From assembly GCA_934234035.1 (NCBI GenBank), contig CAKQHH010000011.1, positions 1 to 52,082 of the forward strand: 52,082 nucleotides of DNA, read 5' to 3'. Positions 41,758 through 49,597 of the stretch are shown piece by piece. How positions within the stretch are numbered: position 1 is the first letter of the stretch; every line of letters begins with the position of its first letter. Origin of the DNA: an uncultured Clostridia bacterium. Its GTDB lineage: Bacteria; Bacillota; Clostridia; Peptostreptococcales; Anaerovoracaceae. The notes beneath the pieces were generated by a model. The model did not search any database. It was not told where the DNA came from and worked only from the letters and a program-made list of their open reading frames with translations. The translations under genes were made by a program, and so were the position numbers.

Positions 41758-43047
41758 TTATATAAGATTCTTATCCAAAAGGAAATCAATCACATTAATA
41801 TTTAAAATGCCGTTATCATCATACCAACGCTTTCCAATATCTTTCCGGATTACAATCTTAGGGAAAGAGTCTCCCGTAAGCGCAAATGGTCTGAGCTCGA
41901 CCTCCGCTTTGTCATCTGTCGGCATCGCATACGCTGACTGAATATAGGTTCGCTTCCATCCTGAATTTACGACGAAATCGATTTCTCTTGGAGTGCGGGT
42001 TGAATTCCCATTTTTATTGAGGGTCCTTGCATAGACAACGCCAACATCAACGGAAAACTGCCGGATATTCAACTCATTGTATATAATGTTTTCCATTATA
42101 TGCGTCATTTCCTGCTGACGGAAACCGATTCTTGCATTTCGAAGCCCAAGATCCTCGCAGTAATATTTATTTGGCGAGTCAAAATAGGATTTTCCTTTTA
42201 CATCATATCGTTTACTTTCTGAAAAAAGAAACGCATCTTCCAAATGTCCGATATATGCCCGAATCGTGTTGGCAGACACACCACTCCCTTGTTTAGACTT
42301 CAGGGTGTTCGCTATTTTGGTCGGGTTGGTTAATGAGCCAACGGATGAGCAAAGCAAATCTAAAATCTGCTCCAGTACATCTTGCCTTTCAATTCTCTTA
42401 CGTTCAACAATATCTTTAATATACACTTCCGAGAAAAGCGACTTCAGATAATTCATTTTAGCCTTATCATTTGGTCGTGATAAGATAAGTGGCATACCGC
42501 CATAGAATGCATATTCATCAAATGCTTCGTTTTTATCCCCGCCAACAGCAGAATAATATTCCGCAAAGCTAAGTGGGTGTACTCTTATTTCATCACTTCG
42601 TCCTCTAAATTCAGTAAGGATATCACTGGAAAGCATTTTCGAATTGCTTCCGGTGACATAAACATCTAGATTCGGCAGACCTCTCAAATCGTTAAGAGCA
42701 TCATAAAAAGTAATTTTCTTACCGTCCGGATTGTACGGATTCGCCACTTCATCAGACATTTGAATTTCATCAACGAAAAGATAATACTCGTCTTTGCTCT
42801 TTTCTACTGTCTCCCTTACATACGACGAAAGCTCAAGCGGATTACGATACTTAATATCCTTTGCAAGGTCGAGCTCCACCGTAATAATCTGCTCCTCTTT
42901 CACACCGTTTTCAATCAAGTAATCTCGGTATATATTTTTAAGAAGATAGGATTTCCCACATCTCCTGATTCCGGTAATTACTTTCACTAAGCCGTCAAAA
43001 CGATACGAAACCAACTGCTCCAGGTACCCATCACGCTTAATTTCCAT
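41758..43047 (-). CDS. DUF4143-family AAA+ ATPase, copy B
   Basis: The 429-residue protein has Walker A GIRRCGKS at residues 26-33 (same position as copy A), Walker B YYLFVDEIQMS, the strand YVTGSNSKMLS, a winged-helix middle, and DUF4143 (KYYCEDLGLRNARIGF, REIDFVVNSGWKRTYIQSAY). As in copy A, Gln replaces the catalytic Lys of the nuclease-like fold. The two proteins share order and many motifs but differ widely in sequence, so this is not a recent duplication. The start at 43047 has GGAG eight bases upstream; the ATG at 43131 lies beyond unit B1 and is rejected. Promoter bracketed by units B1 and B2. Located in the accessory island next to nuclease, Fic and restriction genes. Function unknown. 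Confidence 0.9.
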   Translation of the reverse strand: MEIKRDGYLEQLVSYRFDGLVKVITGIRRCGKSYLLKNIYRDYLIENGVKEEQIITVELDLAKDIKYRNPLELSSYVRETVEKSKDEYYLFVDEIQMSDEVANPYNPDGKKITFYDALNDLRGLPNLDVYVTGSNSKMLSSDILTEFRGRSDEIRVHPLSFAEYYSAVGGDKNEAFDEYAFYGGMPLILSRPNDKAKMNYLKSLFSEVYIKDIVERKRIERQDVLEQILDLLCSSVGSLTNPTKIANTLKSKQGSGVSANTIRAYIGHLEDAFLFSESKRYDVKGKSYFDSPNKYYCEDLGLRNARIGFRQQEMTHIMENIIYNELNIRQFSVDVGVVYARTLNKNGNSTRTPREIDFVVNSGWKRTYIQSAYAMPTDDKAEVELRPFALTGDSFPKIVIRKDIGKRWYDDNGILNINVIDFLLDKNLI

Positions 43048-43064
43048 AAAGCCCACTCCATTCC

Positions 43065-43102
43065 ATTGAAAATTACAGCCCATAAAGGCTTTCTTAATCA
43101 AT
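43065..43102. repeat. 38-bp palindromic unit B1
   Basis: Ends ATTGAA/ATCAAT, core AGCC-CATAAA-GGCT, 17 bp upstream of the copy B start codon and directly abutting the -10 box. It corresponds in position to unit A2. Confidence 0.88.
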
Positions 43103-43131
43103 ATTGTATAGGGTTTCTTGTAGCTTTTCAA
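43103..43131 (-). promoter_or_regulatory. Promoter of DUF4143 ATPase copy B
   Basis: On the minus strand TTGAAA (43126-43131), 17-bp spacer, TACAAT (43103-43108), placed exactly between units B2 and B1. The -10 hexamer and spacer length are the same as at copy A. Confidence 0.65.
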
Positions 43132-43137
43132 GCTTTC

Positions 43138-43175
43138 ACTGAAAATTACAGCCCATAAAGGCTATTTTGTTCAAT
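43138..43175. repeat. 38-bp palindromic unit B2
   Basis: Ends ACTGAA/TTCAAT, the same core as B1, 6 bp upstream of the -35 box of copy B. It corresponds to unit A3. It also lies 12 bp past the stop of the cupin gene. Confidence 0.88.
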
Positions 43176-43187
43176 GGAATAGATTCC

Positions 43188-43856
43188 CTATTCCAACGTA
43201 AGAAGAAGTGCCATCTTAAATTTCCTCGTTGCTTTTACCGAATGCAGCCCGCCTTTCGCAAAGCGGAAGTTCTCACCGGCTTGAATCGGATGTTCCTCGC
43301 CCTCGTAACCGATGACCCCCTCGCCATCCAGCGCGAATATGATTGCCTCCCCGGGAGCGGCATGTTCCGACAACCCGGTTCCCTCGTCAAATGCCATGAC
43401 AACGAATTTCATTTTATCGTTGTGCACCACATCCATATTTACAATTTTGCCATCCGCATAAGGTACAAGTTCTGCCAAACGAAAAACCTCTCCGGCTTTA
43501 ATTAATTCGTTCATAATATCATCCTTTCTTACTGCTACTTCGGTATAAACGGTTCCTTCTGACGTTCGCATGCCCATCGGCGTGTCTGTCAGTGTCACGA
43601 TGCTGTCCCCAGTTTCCACGTTTCAGGTAAAACCATCGTTTCCATACACCTCCAGGCTTCCGGCTGCGACAACGATCATCTTATAATAAGGGTAAATCTC
43701 GGCGCTAATGTCCGTGTTCTTCGCCAGCGAAAAAACGGTAATATAATTCTCGCCGCCGTGAATTTCTTTTGAAACCGTGCATCCGGGAATCGATGGGTTC
43801 TCTTTCGCTATTGAAAATTTCCGCCCATAAAGGCTGTTTTGTTCAATGGATTTCAT
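43188..43856 (-). pseudogene. Double-cupin protein gene interrupted by an in-frame TGA
   Basis: Reading from the ATG at 43856 (AAGGA upstream) gives an N-terminal cupin half (SLYGRKFSIAKENPSIPGC to LEVYGNDGFT), then TGA at 43623-43625. The same frame continues without a gap into ETGDSIVTLTDTPMGMRTSEG and a complete second cupin ending FKMALLLTLE. Both halves together look like one 222-codon double-cupin protein of unknown substrate, so the TGA is probably a nonsense mutation. The second half may still be made: an ATG at 43514 has AAAGGA eight bases upstream and would give a 108-residue single cupin. Codons near the start overlap 38-bp unit B3. Confidence 0.7.
43810..43847. repeat. 38-bp unit B3, inside the cupin reading frame
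   Basis: 34 of 38 bases match B2, with ends ATTGAA/TTCAAT. Here the bases also encode the cupin residues SIEQNSLYGRKFS, near the protein start. Confidence 0.8.
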
Positions 43857-43919
43857 GGCCGTCCTTCTTTCAAATACTTCATCCAAGCCTTTGCTCTCAA
43901 TAATGCTGCATCCGGCTTG

Positions 43920-46733
43920 TTATCTATTTTCGATTTCTTCCACTTTCTTCTGATAGAGTTTCATCAGTTCTGCAACGCAGGCTGCTTCGTTCCGATAGGG
44001 TTCACTGCCTTTCGCAAATCCGTATGCCTCCATGACCGCCATATCATTCAGACGATGTGCTTTTCGCAGTTCCGGCGGCATGGTCAATTCGTCATACAGG
44101 TCTGCAAGGCTGCTGTCCGGATATAATGCTCTGGCATCAAGGATTGCCTGTGCGGTCTGTTCGATTTTTTGCCGTTGCGGCTCGGTCGGCTCCGGCCACG
44201 GGAAGTTGTTGTAGACGATAGTATTAGAATAACTATAGTCACTTTTCAATCTTCCGCATACTGTACGCATCCATGCCATATGAATATTTGATGTTAATAC
44301 TCCAAATTCATATAATGTTGCTCCTTGCATCATAAACAACTTATCTCCAGGTATTATTTCCGGACTTAAATATTCCATTGGAATATATCTACGATTCTCC
44401 GATGATACTTTAGGTATTGCAACATAAGCTGTATGACATTCTCTTACTTCATCAAACAGCATCGGGGTTTCTGCTTTTTTTCTCGTTGCAGCCTTCGGGC
44501 TAGCTAATCTGTATTGTCTAACATTATCTATTCTTTTGCATACCAACGGACATTTTCTTATTTCAGCCGGATTACTACCTGACATCCATAAACAATATCT
44601 TGGTTTTCTGAGAATAAAATCTTTTCCCATCATATATGGGCGAATAAACTGTTCTGCTAAAGGCTCTTTTTCTAATAAGTCTTGTTTTTCGCTTTCTGTT
44701 AAAATCAGGTTTCCACCTTCCGTTGGTTTCCCGCCATTTTGCAGTATTGGAACATTTGAAACAGGTCGGGTTCTTGCTCCAACAAAAACATTATCTGCAT
44801 CCAACAAATATGCATTGATATTATTTGCCTCTTTAAATCTTCCATCAACATAGATTCTGCTCTTTACAGGATTCGGTGCAATGCTGAAGCCCACTATTAC
44901 GCAATGGACATGGGCTTTCATATTGGCTTCACTGTCCCACCGAAACGTCCGATGGGCAAAATCGATATGGATACCAAAGCGGTCATACAAAGGTTTCCAG
45001 ACTCCTGCCACCTGTTCTCCCTGGGTAATGGAATTCGTTGATACAAAGGCTGTCCGTATCGTCGTTCCCTGCATAAACTGCGCCGCTTTAAAGTACCAGC
45101 CTGCAACATAATCGATTTTCCCGGCAGTCTTATACGGTTTTCCCTTTTCGTCAACGTAAATCGACAGAATATCTTTTTTCTGTTCTTTGCTCTGAAGTGA
45201 ATAACCCACAAACGGTGGATTTCCCATAATATACGACACCTGATATTTCGGTACAACGCTCTCCCAGTCAATCTGTAGAGAATTGCCTTCCACAATAAAC
45301 GCATTGGTCGTCAACGGCAGGAAATCCAGATCCATGTGAACGATGTCTTCCGTCTCTTTCATCATCTGGGATTCCGCAATCCATAGTGCGGTCTTGGCTA
45401 CGGTAACCGCAAAATCATTGATTTCAATTCCATAGAACTGATCAATGGAAACTTGAATCGGAGAAGATTCGTCAAAGCCAAAAGAAATCTGGCCTCTCTG
45501 CAGTTCTTTTATGACTTCATTCTCCAATCGACGGATACTGATATACGTCTCTGTAAGGAAGTTTCCGCTCCCTGATGCCGGATCCAGCCACCGGAGATTT
45601 GCAAGCTTTGTCTGGAAGTCTCTCAGCTTTTTATCCTTTGTTTTCTGAACGGTGATCTGCTGAATTTCTTCCAGTTCGTTTTTCAGATCATCCAGAAACA
45701 GTGGGTCAATGACCTTGTGAATATTTTCAATGCTGGTGTAATGCATACCACCGGAGCGCCTTGTCTCCGGATTCAATGTACTCTCGAACACCGCACCGAA
45801 TATGGTCGGGCTGATTTCTGACCAGTCAAAATCTGCCGAGGCTTTCTCTAACAACAGATTCCTGATTTCTTCCGTAAACGGTGGAATTTCAATATCTTCA
45901 TTTGCAAAAAGACCCCCGTTCACATACGGAAAGGCTGCAAGCTGCGGATTATCGTCTTTCAGATAAGGATCTCGCTCCTCCGGTTTTGTGTCGAGAATCC
46001 GGAAAAGTTCGATCATCGCTTTTCTCATTTTTCTTGCATCAAATTCTTCCAGATAGTCATGGAACAATCCGTGCTGCCCGAAAATGCCTGCGTCCTCTGC
46101 ATATAGGCAGAATACGATTCGAACGCAAAGGATATTCAGGCTTTTCATTGCCCGCTCTGTTGTCGAATCCGCATATTGTTTTGCCAATGCATCATACAGC
46201 AAACCCACAATCTCGCCGGCTGCAATGGAAACTTCCATTTCTCTCTGAAGATTTGTGTTGCCCTCGTCCACCAGAAACTGCAGCCGATAATATTCTTTTT
46301 CCAGATTCTCCAACAGAATAATCTCCGGATCGCCGCCCGGCTTTTCCATGTCATAGATATAGAACGACCGGAAATTGCTGGTTACAATCCACCTTGGTCT
46401 TTTCGAATAGGGCAGCTCAGAAGAATATCTTTTTGCCTGTTCAAAAGGCGTCAGTATGGAACCATCGGACTGCCGGATTGCAGCGGTCAGGCTCTTGTTG
46501 ATACTTTTCTGCTCAATCATTACATGGGTTTTCTCGATATATCCGTCGATAAAACTGGTATGGTCAAGGTGTACCTGATCTTCAAAGGATATGAACTGCG
46601 ATATCTCGGTTACGCCGAATACCGTTGTCAGAAGCTCCACCCAGAAAATCTGGCTATCGCCTTTTTCATATCCTCGGTCTTTCCAATTTTTCGCAAATGC
46701 TTTCGCCGCCGCTCTCTGTTGTGCATCTGTCAT
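43920..46733 (-). CDS. Type IIL (MmeI-like) restriction-modification enzyme, single chain
   Basis: Cuts and methylates DNA with one polypeptide of 937 residues. The N-terminal nuclease has an Asp and an ExK pair in FIDGYIEKTHVMIEQKS near residues 60-77. A helical spacer follows (about 150-350). The methyltransferase has motif I LDPASGSGNFLTETY near 385 and motif IV MGNPPFVGY near 505, the form for adenine-N6 methylation. A target-recognition domain and a helical C-terminus complete the MmeI order. Length and order match the family, and no damage is visible, so it should be active. AGGAG precedes the ATG. The gene stands alone, with a 16-bp palindrome in its promoter region. Sequence specificity cannot be read. 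Confidence 0.9.
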   Translation of the reverse strand: MTDAQQRAAAKAFAKNWKDRGYEKGDSQIFWVELLTTVFGVTEISQFISFEDQVHLDHTSFIDGYIEKTHVMIEQKSINKSLTAAIRQSDGSILTPFEQAKRYSSELPYSKRPRWIVTSNFRSFYIYDMEKPGGDPEIILLENLEKEYYRLQFLVDEGNTNLQREMEVSIAAGEIVGLLYDALAKQYADSTTERAMKSLNILCVRIVFCLYAEDAGIFGQHGLFHDYLEEFDARKMRKAMIELFRILDTKPEERDPYLKDDNPQLAAFPYVNGGLFANEDIEIPPFTEEIRNLLLEKASADFDWSEISPTIFGAVFESTLNPETRRSGGMHYTSIENIHKVIDPLFLDDLKNELEEIQQITVQKTKDKKLRDFQTKLANLRWLDPASGSGNFLTETYISIRRLENEVIKELQRGQISFGFDESSPIQVSIDQFYGIEINDFAVTVAKTALWIAESQMMKETEDIVHMDLDFLPLTTNAFIVEGNSLQIDWESVVPKYQVSYIMGNPPFVGYSLQSKEQKKDILSIYVDEKGKPYKTAGKIDYVAGWYFKAAQFMQGTTIRTAFVSTNSITQGEQVAGVWKPLYDRFGIHIDFAHRTFRWDSEANMKAHVHCVIVGFSIAPNPVKSRIYVDGRFKEANNINAYLLDADNVFVGARTRPVSNVPILQNGGKPTEGGNLILTESEKQDLLEKEPLAEQFIRPYMMGKDFILRKPRYCLWMSGSNPAEIRKCPLVCKRIDNVRQYRLASPKAATRKKAETPMLFDEVRECHTAYVAIPKVSSENRRYIPMEYLSPEIIPGDKLFMMQGATLYEFGVLTSNIHMAWMRTVCGRLKSDYSYSNTIVYNNFPWPEPTEPQRQKIEQTAQAILDARALYPDSSLADLYDELTMPPELRKAHRLNDMAVMEAYGFAKGSEPYRNEAACVAELMKLYQKKVEEIENR

Positions 46734-46787
46734 TGCAGCAATCTCCTGTTATTCCTTATCTGTAAATATGAATGTTATCTGTCGTTC

Positions 46788-46803
46788 ACAATATGTATAT
46801 TGT
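46788..46803. promoter_or_regulatory. 16-bp palindrome upstream of the restriction enzyme gene
   Basis: ACAATAT-GT-ATATTGT, perfect 7-bp arms, 55 bp before the start codon. Candidate control site; no dedicated controller (C) protein gene is adjacent. Confidence 0.4.
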
Positions 46804-46819
46804 ACCACAGAAAAATGTA

Positions 46820-46863
46820 AAAGCAGACCCACGACTTCGAACTTCGAAATCACGGGTCTGCTT
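46820..46863 (-). terminator. Terminator after the 124-residue secreted protein gene
   Basis: AAGCAGACCC pairs with GGGTCTGCTT; on the minus strand CTTTTACATTTTT follows. It lies 40 bp past the stop. Confidence 0.7.
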
Positions 46864-46903
46864 GTCTGTCTGTGCTGCGAACCTATTTCATAGGCTAGCT
46901 CAT

Positions 46904-47278
46904 TTACTCCAGCTCGGAATCATCCAATCCTACGTATGTCGGCATTTTGCTTTCTCGCTTAAATACCACTAGGGACTTCTTATCGAGATTATAAATGATG
47001 TCCTCATCAGAATGGTACATTATGTCTTTGGCATTACCATCCAACGTCAACACGTTTCCTTTTTCGGTATACTTGCCTTTCTGTATAACCGAATCGTTCG
47101 GCTTATAGATGCAATAATTACCATCGCTTTCAATAGCTATGATAACATCAACGTCATCCACAACTGTCTGATACGTACCCACCGGCGTATCCTTCGGGGA
47201 TTCCGGCAACGTTAACAAAACAAAATTAAACGATACCGATGCAATCAACAGGATTACTAAAAGCCACTTTTTGTTCAT
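46904..47278 (-). CDS. Small membrane-anchored extracytoplasmic protein, unknown function
   Basis: The 124-residue protein starts MNKKWLLVILLIASVSFNFVLL, a single signal-anchor segment with two Lys before it. No lipobox Cys follows, so it is probably tethered by this helix with the rest outside. The exported part is acidic and predicted to be mostly beta strand (GTYQTVVDDVDVIIAIESDG, GKYTEKGNVLTLDG). This resembles small single-domain exported proteins of Firmicutes, but I cannot name a family. GAGG and a G run precede the ATG. A seven-codon ORF with a perfect ribosome site lies just upstream. Confidence 0.7.
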   Translation of the reverse strand: MNKKWLLVILLIASVSFNFVLLTLPESPKDTPVGTYQTVVDDVDVIIAIESDGNYCIYKPNDSVIQKGKYTEKGNVLTLDGNAKDIMYHSDEDIIYNLDKKSLVVFKRESKMPTYVGLDDSELE

Positions 47279-47293
47279 GCGCCCCCCTCTTTT

Positions 47294-47317
47294 TTACATT
47301 TTTAGTATTCTATTCAT
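47294..47317 (-). other. Possible seven-codon leader ORF
   Basis: ATG to TAA encodes MNRILKM, with AAGGAGG six bases before the ATG. It ends 15 bp before the next gene start. It could be a leader peptide or the start of a lost gene. Confidence 0.25.
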
Positions 47318-47360
47318 TAGTGACCTCCTTTTGTATATGGTAAACCACTGTTCGTTGATT

Positions 47361-47428
47361 TAGTCGTCAATTACAGTATAGTGGCGAATCCACGATACTA
47401 CAAATGTGAGGTCACTTCATATTATCTT
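47361..47428. repeat. 66-bp dispersed repeat, copy 2
   Basis: Matches 1-66 in the same orientation with about five differences. It ends within the stop codon region of the AlbA-type gene (stop 47427-47429), forming the start of its 3' untranslated region. Confidence 0.8.
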
Positions 47429-48770
47429 ATTTTACAATAGTATAGTTGGTACTTCTTGCTTTTCCATTCTGCTTTAGTAGATTTCTCTTTACCATCTTTT
47501 TCAGAACTCTGGAAGCGGTAGACGCGCTCACTTCAAGCAATTTGATTACCTCATTTCTTGTAACAGAACCGTGTGTTCGGGCATATTCCAGCACTTTTTC
47601 TTCTTCGGCATTGAGCGCCCCCCCAACAGGGTTATTTGTAGGTGTTTCTGTCGGAAGCGTTGAATCATTTGTCTTTTCATATTTTGCGTTAACATTCGGC
47701 AGTATGATTTTAAAGGCATTTTTTGTAGTTTCAATCACAGGTTTTTCTTCCCCTTCTTCGTATGCCTTCATAATTCTTCCAATCCCAGTACCATAAGCCT
47801 CAATCAAATGTAATCGATAGAATACGTTCGCAAGGTCCTGGTTCCGGCACACGGAAATACCTACCATAATATCTTCCAGGTCAATTCCCGGCATCAGTCC
47901 GCCAATGGACACAAATTCAATCCGGTTAGTATAAATACTGATAAGTGCACTCGCGCTACAGGAATAATCCCTATGAACCAGTAAATTCAATAACGCTTCT
48001 CTGACAGCGATTTCAGGATAGTCCCTGACATCAATTCTCAGCAGCTTTTCTATAGTCGCACGGGTTTGATTGCGAAAATCAATAAAATCATACACTTCGT
48101 TCATCTGACGCAGCAGCGATCCAGTAAATTCCCGTCGGTCTTTAAACACGGTCTGATCTGTTCCCTGAAAAACAGCAACCTTGATTGTATGGACGCATTG
48201 GTCGGACAGGAGCAACCCTAAATTGCTATAAAGGTTATCCTGATCGACCAGCTTCAAAGTACGCATTTGCTGCGGGCCAAATTCTATATTTCGAAGCTCG
48301 AATTCCTTTTTCGTAACTTCAAAGGTGAGTTCCTGGTTTAGACAACGCATTGCTTCAAATCGGTCCCCATCCGTTTCCTTAATCATACGGCGAATTGCCG
48401 TGTCGGTAGCAGGAACCGAAGAACAACCCTGCCTGACATATACGCCCTCCGGCCGCATCCCTTTCTTTGCAAGATAGTAAGGGCGGTCTGTTCCGCGCTG
48501 AATATCCACAACAACGATTTCTTTCCCCTCTTCTTCAAGGGTTTCATAATGCAGGAACATTGTTACATCCGGCTTGATTGCATCCCTTACCATATTGCTG
48601 ATTTGCAGGGACACGCCATCCGGATTATTCACGCCGACCACCGTGCCGTTGTCTTGAACGCCAATATACAGCTTTCCGCCGTCACAATTAGCAAAAGCAA
48701 TGATTTCCTTTTTGATTTCGTCCACAACAATTTCTTTCAGTTCTATGGTCTCACTTTCCCGAAAAAGCAT
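47427..48770 (-). CDS. AlbA/Schlafen-type ATP-binding regulator with C-terminal winged helix
   Basis: The 447-residue protein begins with an AlbA_2 (Schlafen AAA_4) nucleic-acid-binding domain: ETIELKEI, IIAFANCDGGKLYIGVQDNG, then GVYVRQGCSSVPA near 110. A middle HATPase_c_4-like domain follows (VREALLNLLVHRDYS near 265, and YGTGIGRI). A Ser/Thr/Pro linker leads to a winged helix (about 385-445, HGSVTRNEVIKLLEVSASTASRVLKKMVKRNLL). The layout is that of a DNA-binding regulator, often near mobile or defence genes. GGAGGAGAGG precedes the ATG. Its promoter has perfect consensus boxes inside a large inverted repeat, which suggests self-repression. The 66-bp repeat begins at its stop codon. Confidence 0.88.
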   Translation of the reverse strand: MLFRESETIELKEIVVDEIKKEIIAFANCDGGKLYIGVQDNGTVVGVNNPDGVSLQISNMVRDAIKPDVTMFLHYETLEEEGKEIVVVDIQRGTDRPYYLAKKGMRPEGVYVRQGCSSVPATDTAIRRMIKETDGDRFEAMRCLNQELTFEVTKKEFELRNIEFGPQQMRTLKLVDQDNLYSNLGLLLSDQCVHTIKVAVFQGTDQTVFKDRREFTGSLLRQMNEVYDFIDFRNQTRATIEKLLRIDVRDYPEIAVREALLNLLVHRDYSCSASALISIYTNRIEFVSIGGLMPGIDLEDIMVGISVCRNQDLANVFYRLHLIEAYGTGIGRIMKAYEEGEEKPVIETTKNAFKIILPNVNAKYEKTNDSTLPTETPTNNPVGGALNAEEEKVLEYARTHGSVTRNEVIKLLEVSASTASRVLKKMVKRNLLKQNGKARSTNYTIVK

Positions 48771-48803
48771 ACTGCCCTCTCCTCCATTCTCGTTAATGGT
48801 CTT

Positions 48804-48870
48804 ATTATAGTTAATCGTGTCAATCGTGTCAACGCATTTGACACGATTATGGCACGATTGACACGATTAA
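48804..48870 (-). promoter_or_regulatory. Consensus promoter embedded in a 60-bp inverted-repeat operator
   Basis: On the minus strand TTGACA (48827-48832), 17 bp, TATAAT (48804-48809), both perfect. The repeat TTAATCGTGTCAATCGTG (48811-48828) is a perfect complement of 48853-48870. Inside are AATCGTGTCA half-sites at 48813, 48822, 48839 (inverted) and 48859 (inverted). Binding would cover the -35 and spacer. Confidence 0.75.
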
Positions 48871-49044
48871 TGACATCATAAAGTGAGGAGCCATAATTTC
48901 AGTAGCTAAGTTTCGAATAGCAGTCATAATCCGTTCAGTCTGTCCTACAGCATTTTGGGTTGATAACAATTTCTCTGAAATATATCTGAAAATATTTCGT
49001 AAATCCTTCTTTGCCGCTGCTGTATACGTCACCTTATACTTCAT
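48847..49044 (-). pseudogene. Truncated RelE/ParE-family toxin
   Basis: The first 47 residues (MKYKVTYTAAAKKDLRNIFR, then GQTERIMTAIRNL) match the N-terminal half of a RelE/ParE toxin of about 100 residues. After IRNL the sequence turns into an unrelated tail (ATEIMAPHFMMSL) that runs into the inverted repeats of the next gene and stops at 65 residues. The missing half holds the strands and residues needed for toxin activity, so it is probably dead. It overlaps the antitoxin gene by 4 bp as in an intact pair. The breakpoint is near 48900. Confidence 0.75.
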
Positions 49045-49349
49045 ATACCAAATTCCTGTTTCATTTCTGCTTCAACTTCATCCGCCGAATACACTCTGCC
49101 AGCCTTAATATCTTCCATCCCTTTCTCTATCTCTATACTGAATTGCTCTTTTGTCAAAGAGCCATATGAAACCGGCTCTTCACAGGATGGAAGTTTCATT
49201 TCAAAAGGAATTCCTCTTTGAAGCACAATCTGCCTCAGAAACATTCCCACTGCATTGGACATTGGAATACCGAGTTGATCGAGTACCAGCTCCGCCTGTT
49301 CTTTCACTTCAGGTTCAACACGTGCGAATACACTTGCAGTTCTTGCCAT
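49041..49349 (-). CDS. RelB/DinJ-family antitoxin
   Basis: The 102-residue protein starts at the ATG at 49349 with GAGGAGG eight bases upstream; an in-frame GTG at 49358 is less likely. The N-terminus (MARTASVFARVEPEVKEQAELVLDQLGIPMSNAVGMFLRQIVLQRGIPF) is the ribbon-helix-helix DNA-binding and dimer part. The acidic C-terminal half (about 55-102, with EIEKGMEDIKAGRVYSADEVEAEM) is the flexible toxin-binding part. It overlaps the toxin remnant by 4 bp. Since that toxin is truncated, this may act only as a repressor or protect against related toxins elsewhere. Confidence 0.88.
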   Translation of the reverse strand: MARTASVFARVEPEVKEQAELVLDQLGIPMSNAVGMFLRQIVLQRGIPFEMKLPSCEEPVSYGSLTKEQFSIEIEKGMEDIKAGRVYSADEVEAEMKQEFGI

Positions 49350-49372
49350 TGATGTCACCTCCTCTTTTTTTC

Positions 49373-49403
49373 ATTATATCTTTTTTGATTGCGAACCGCA
49401 ATC
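49373..49403 (-). promoter_or_regulatory. Antitoxin promoter with overlapping palindrome
   Basis: On the minus strand TTGCGG (49396-49401), 17 bp, TATAAT (49373-49378). The palindrome GATTGCG-AAC-CGCAATC at 49387-49403 overlaps the -35 box, as expected for RelB autorepression. The rest of the 49404-49512 gap shows nothing clear. Confidence 0.6.
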
Positions 49404-49512
49404 ATTTTGCAATCTTTTTACTCTTCACTTGTTCCGGCAAAGACGAGATAATTACTCTGTCTTTGTAGATTTGATCTCTGCAGCAGCGGAAAAGAACTAT
49501 GAGAAATTGAAA

Positions 49513-49550
49513 AAGAGCATCGGATTGCATTTGAGGTATCCAATGCTCTT
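49513..49550 (-). terminator. Terminator of the sirtuin-macrodomain operon
   Basis: AAGAGCATCGGA pairs with TCCAATGCTCTT (one mismatch); on the minus strand CTCTTTTTC follows. It lies 48 bp past the sirtuin stop. Confidence 0.75.
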
Positions 49551-49597
49551 GCTGTACAATTAAATTCTGGGGATCTGTTCGAATTCACCTGTCAAAC

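Noticed and set aside
43623..43625. Selenocysteine readthrough of the TGA in the cupin gene
   Set aside because: No SECIS-like hairpin was evident just after the TGA, and I know of no selenocysteine member of this cupin family.
1..47428. The two 66-bp repeats as attachment sites of one large integrative element
   Set aside because: The interval holds core genes (pyk, def, had operon) and no integrase, so a shared 3'-end repeat is more likely.
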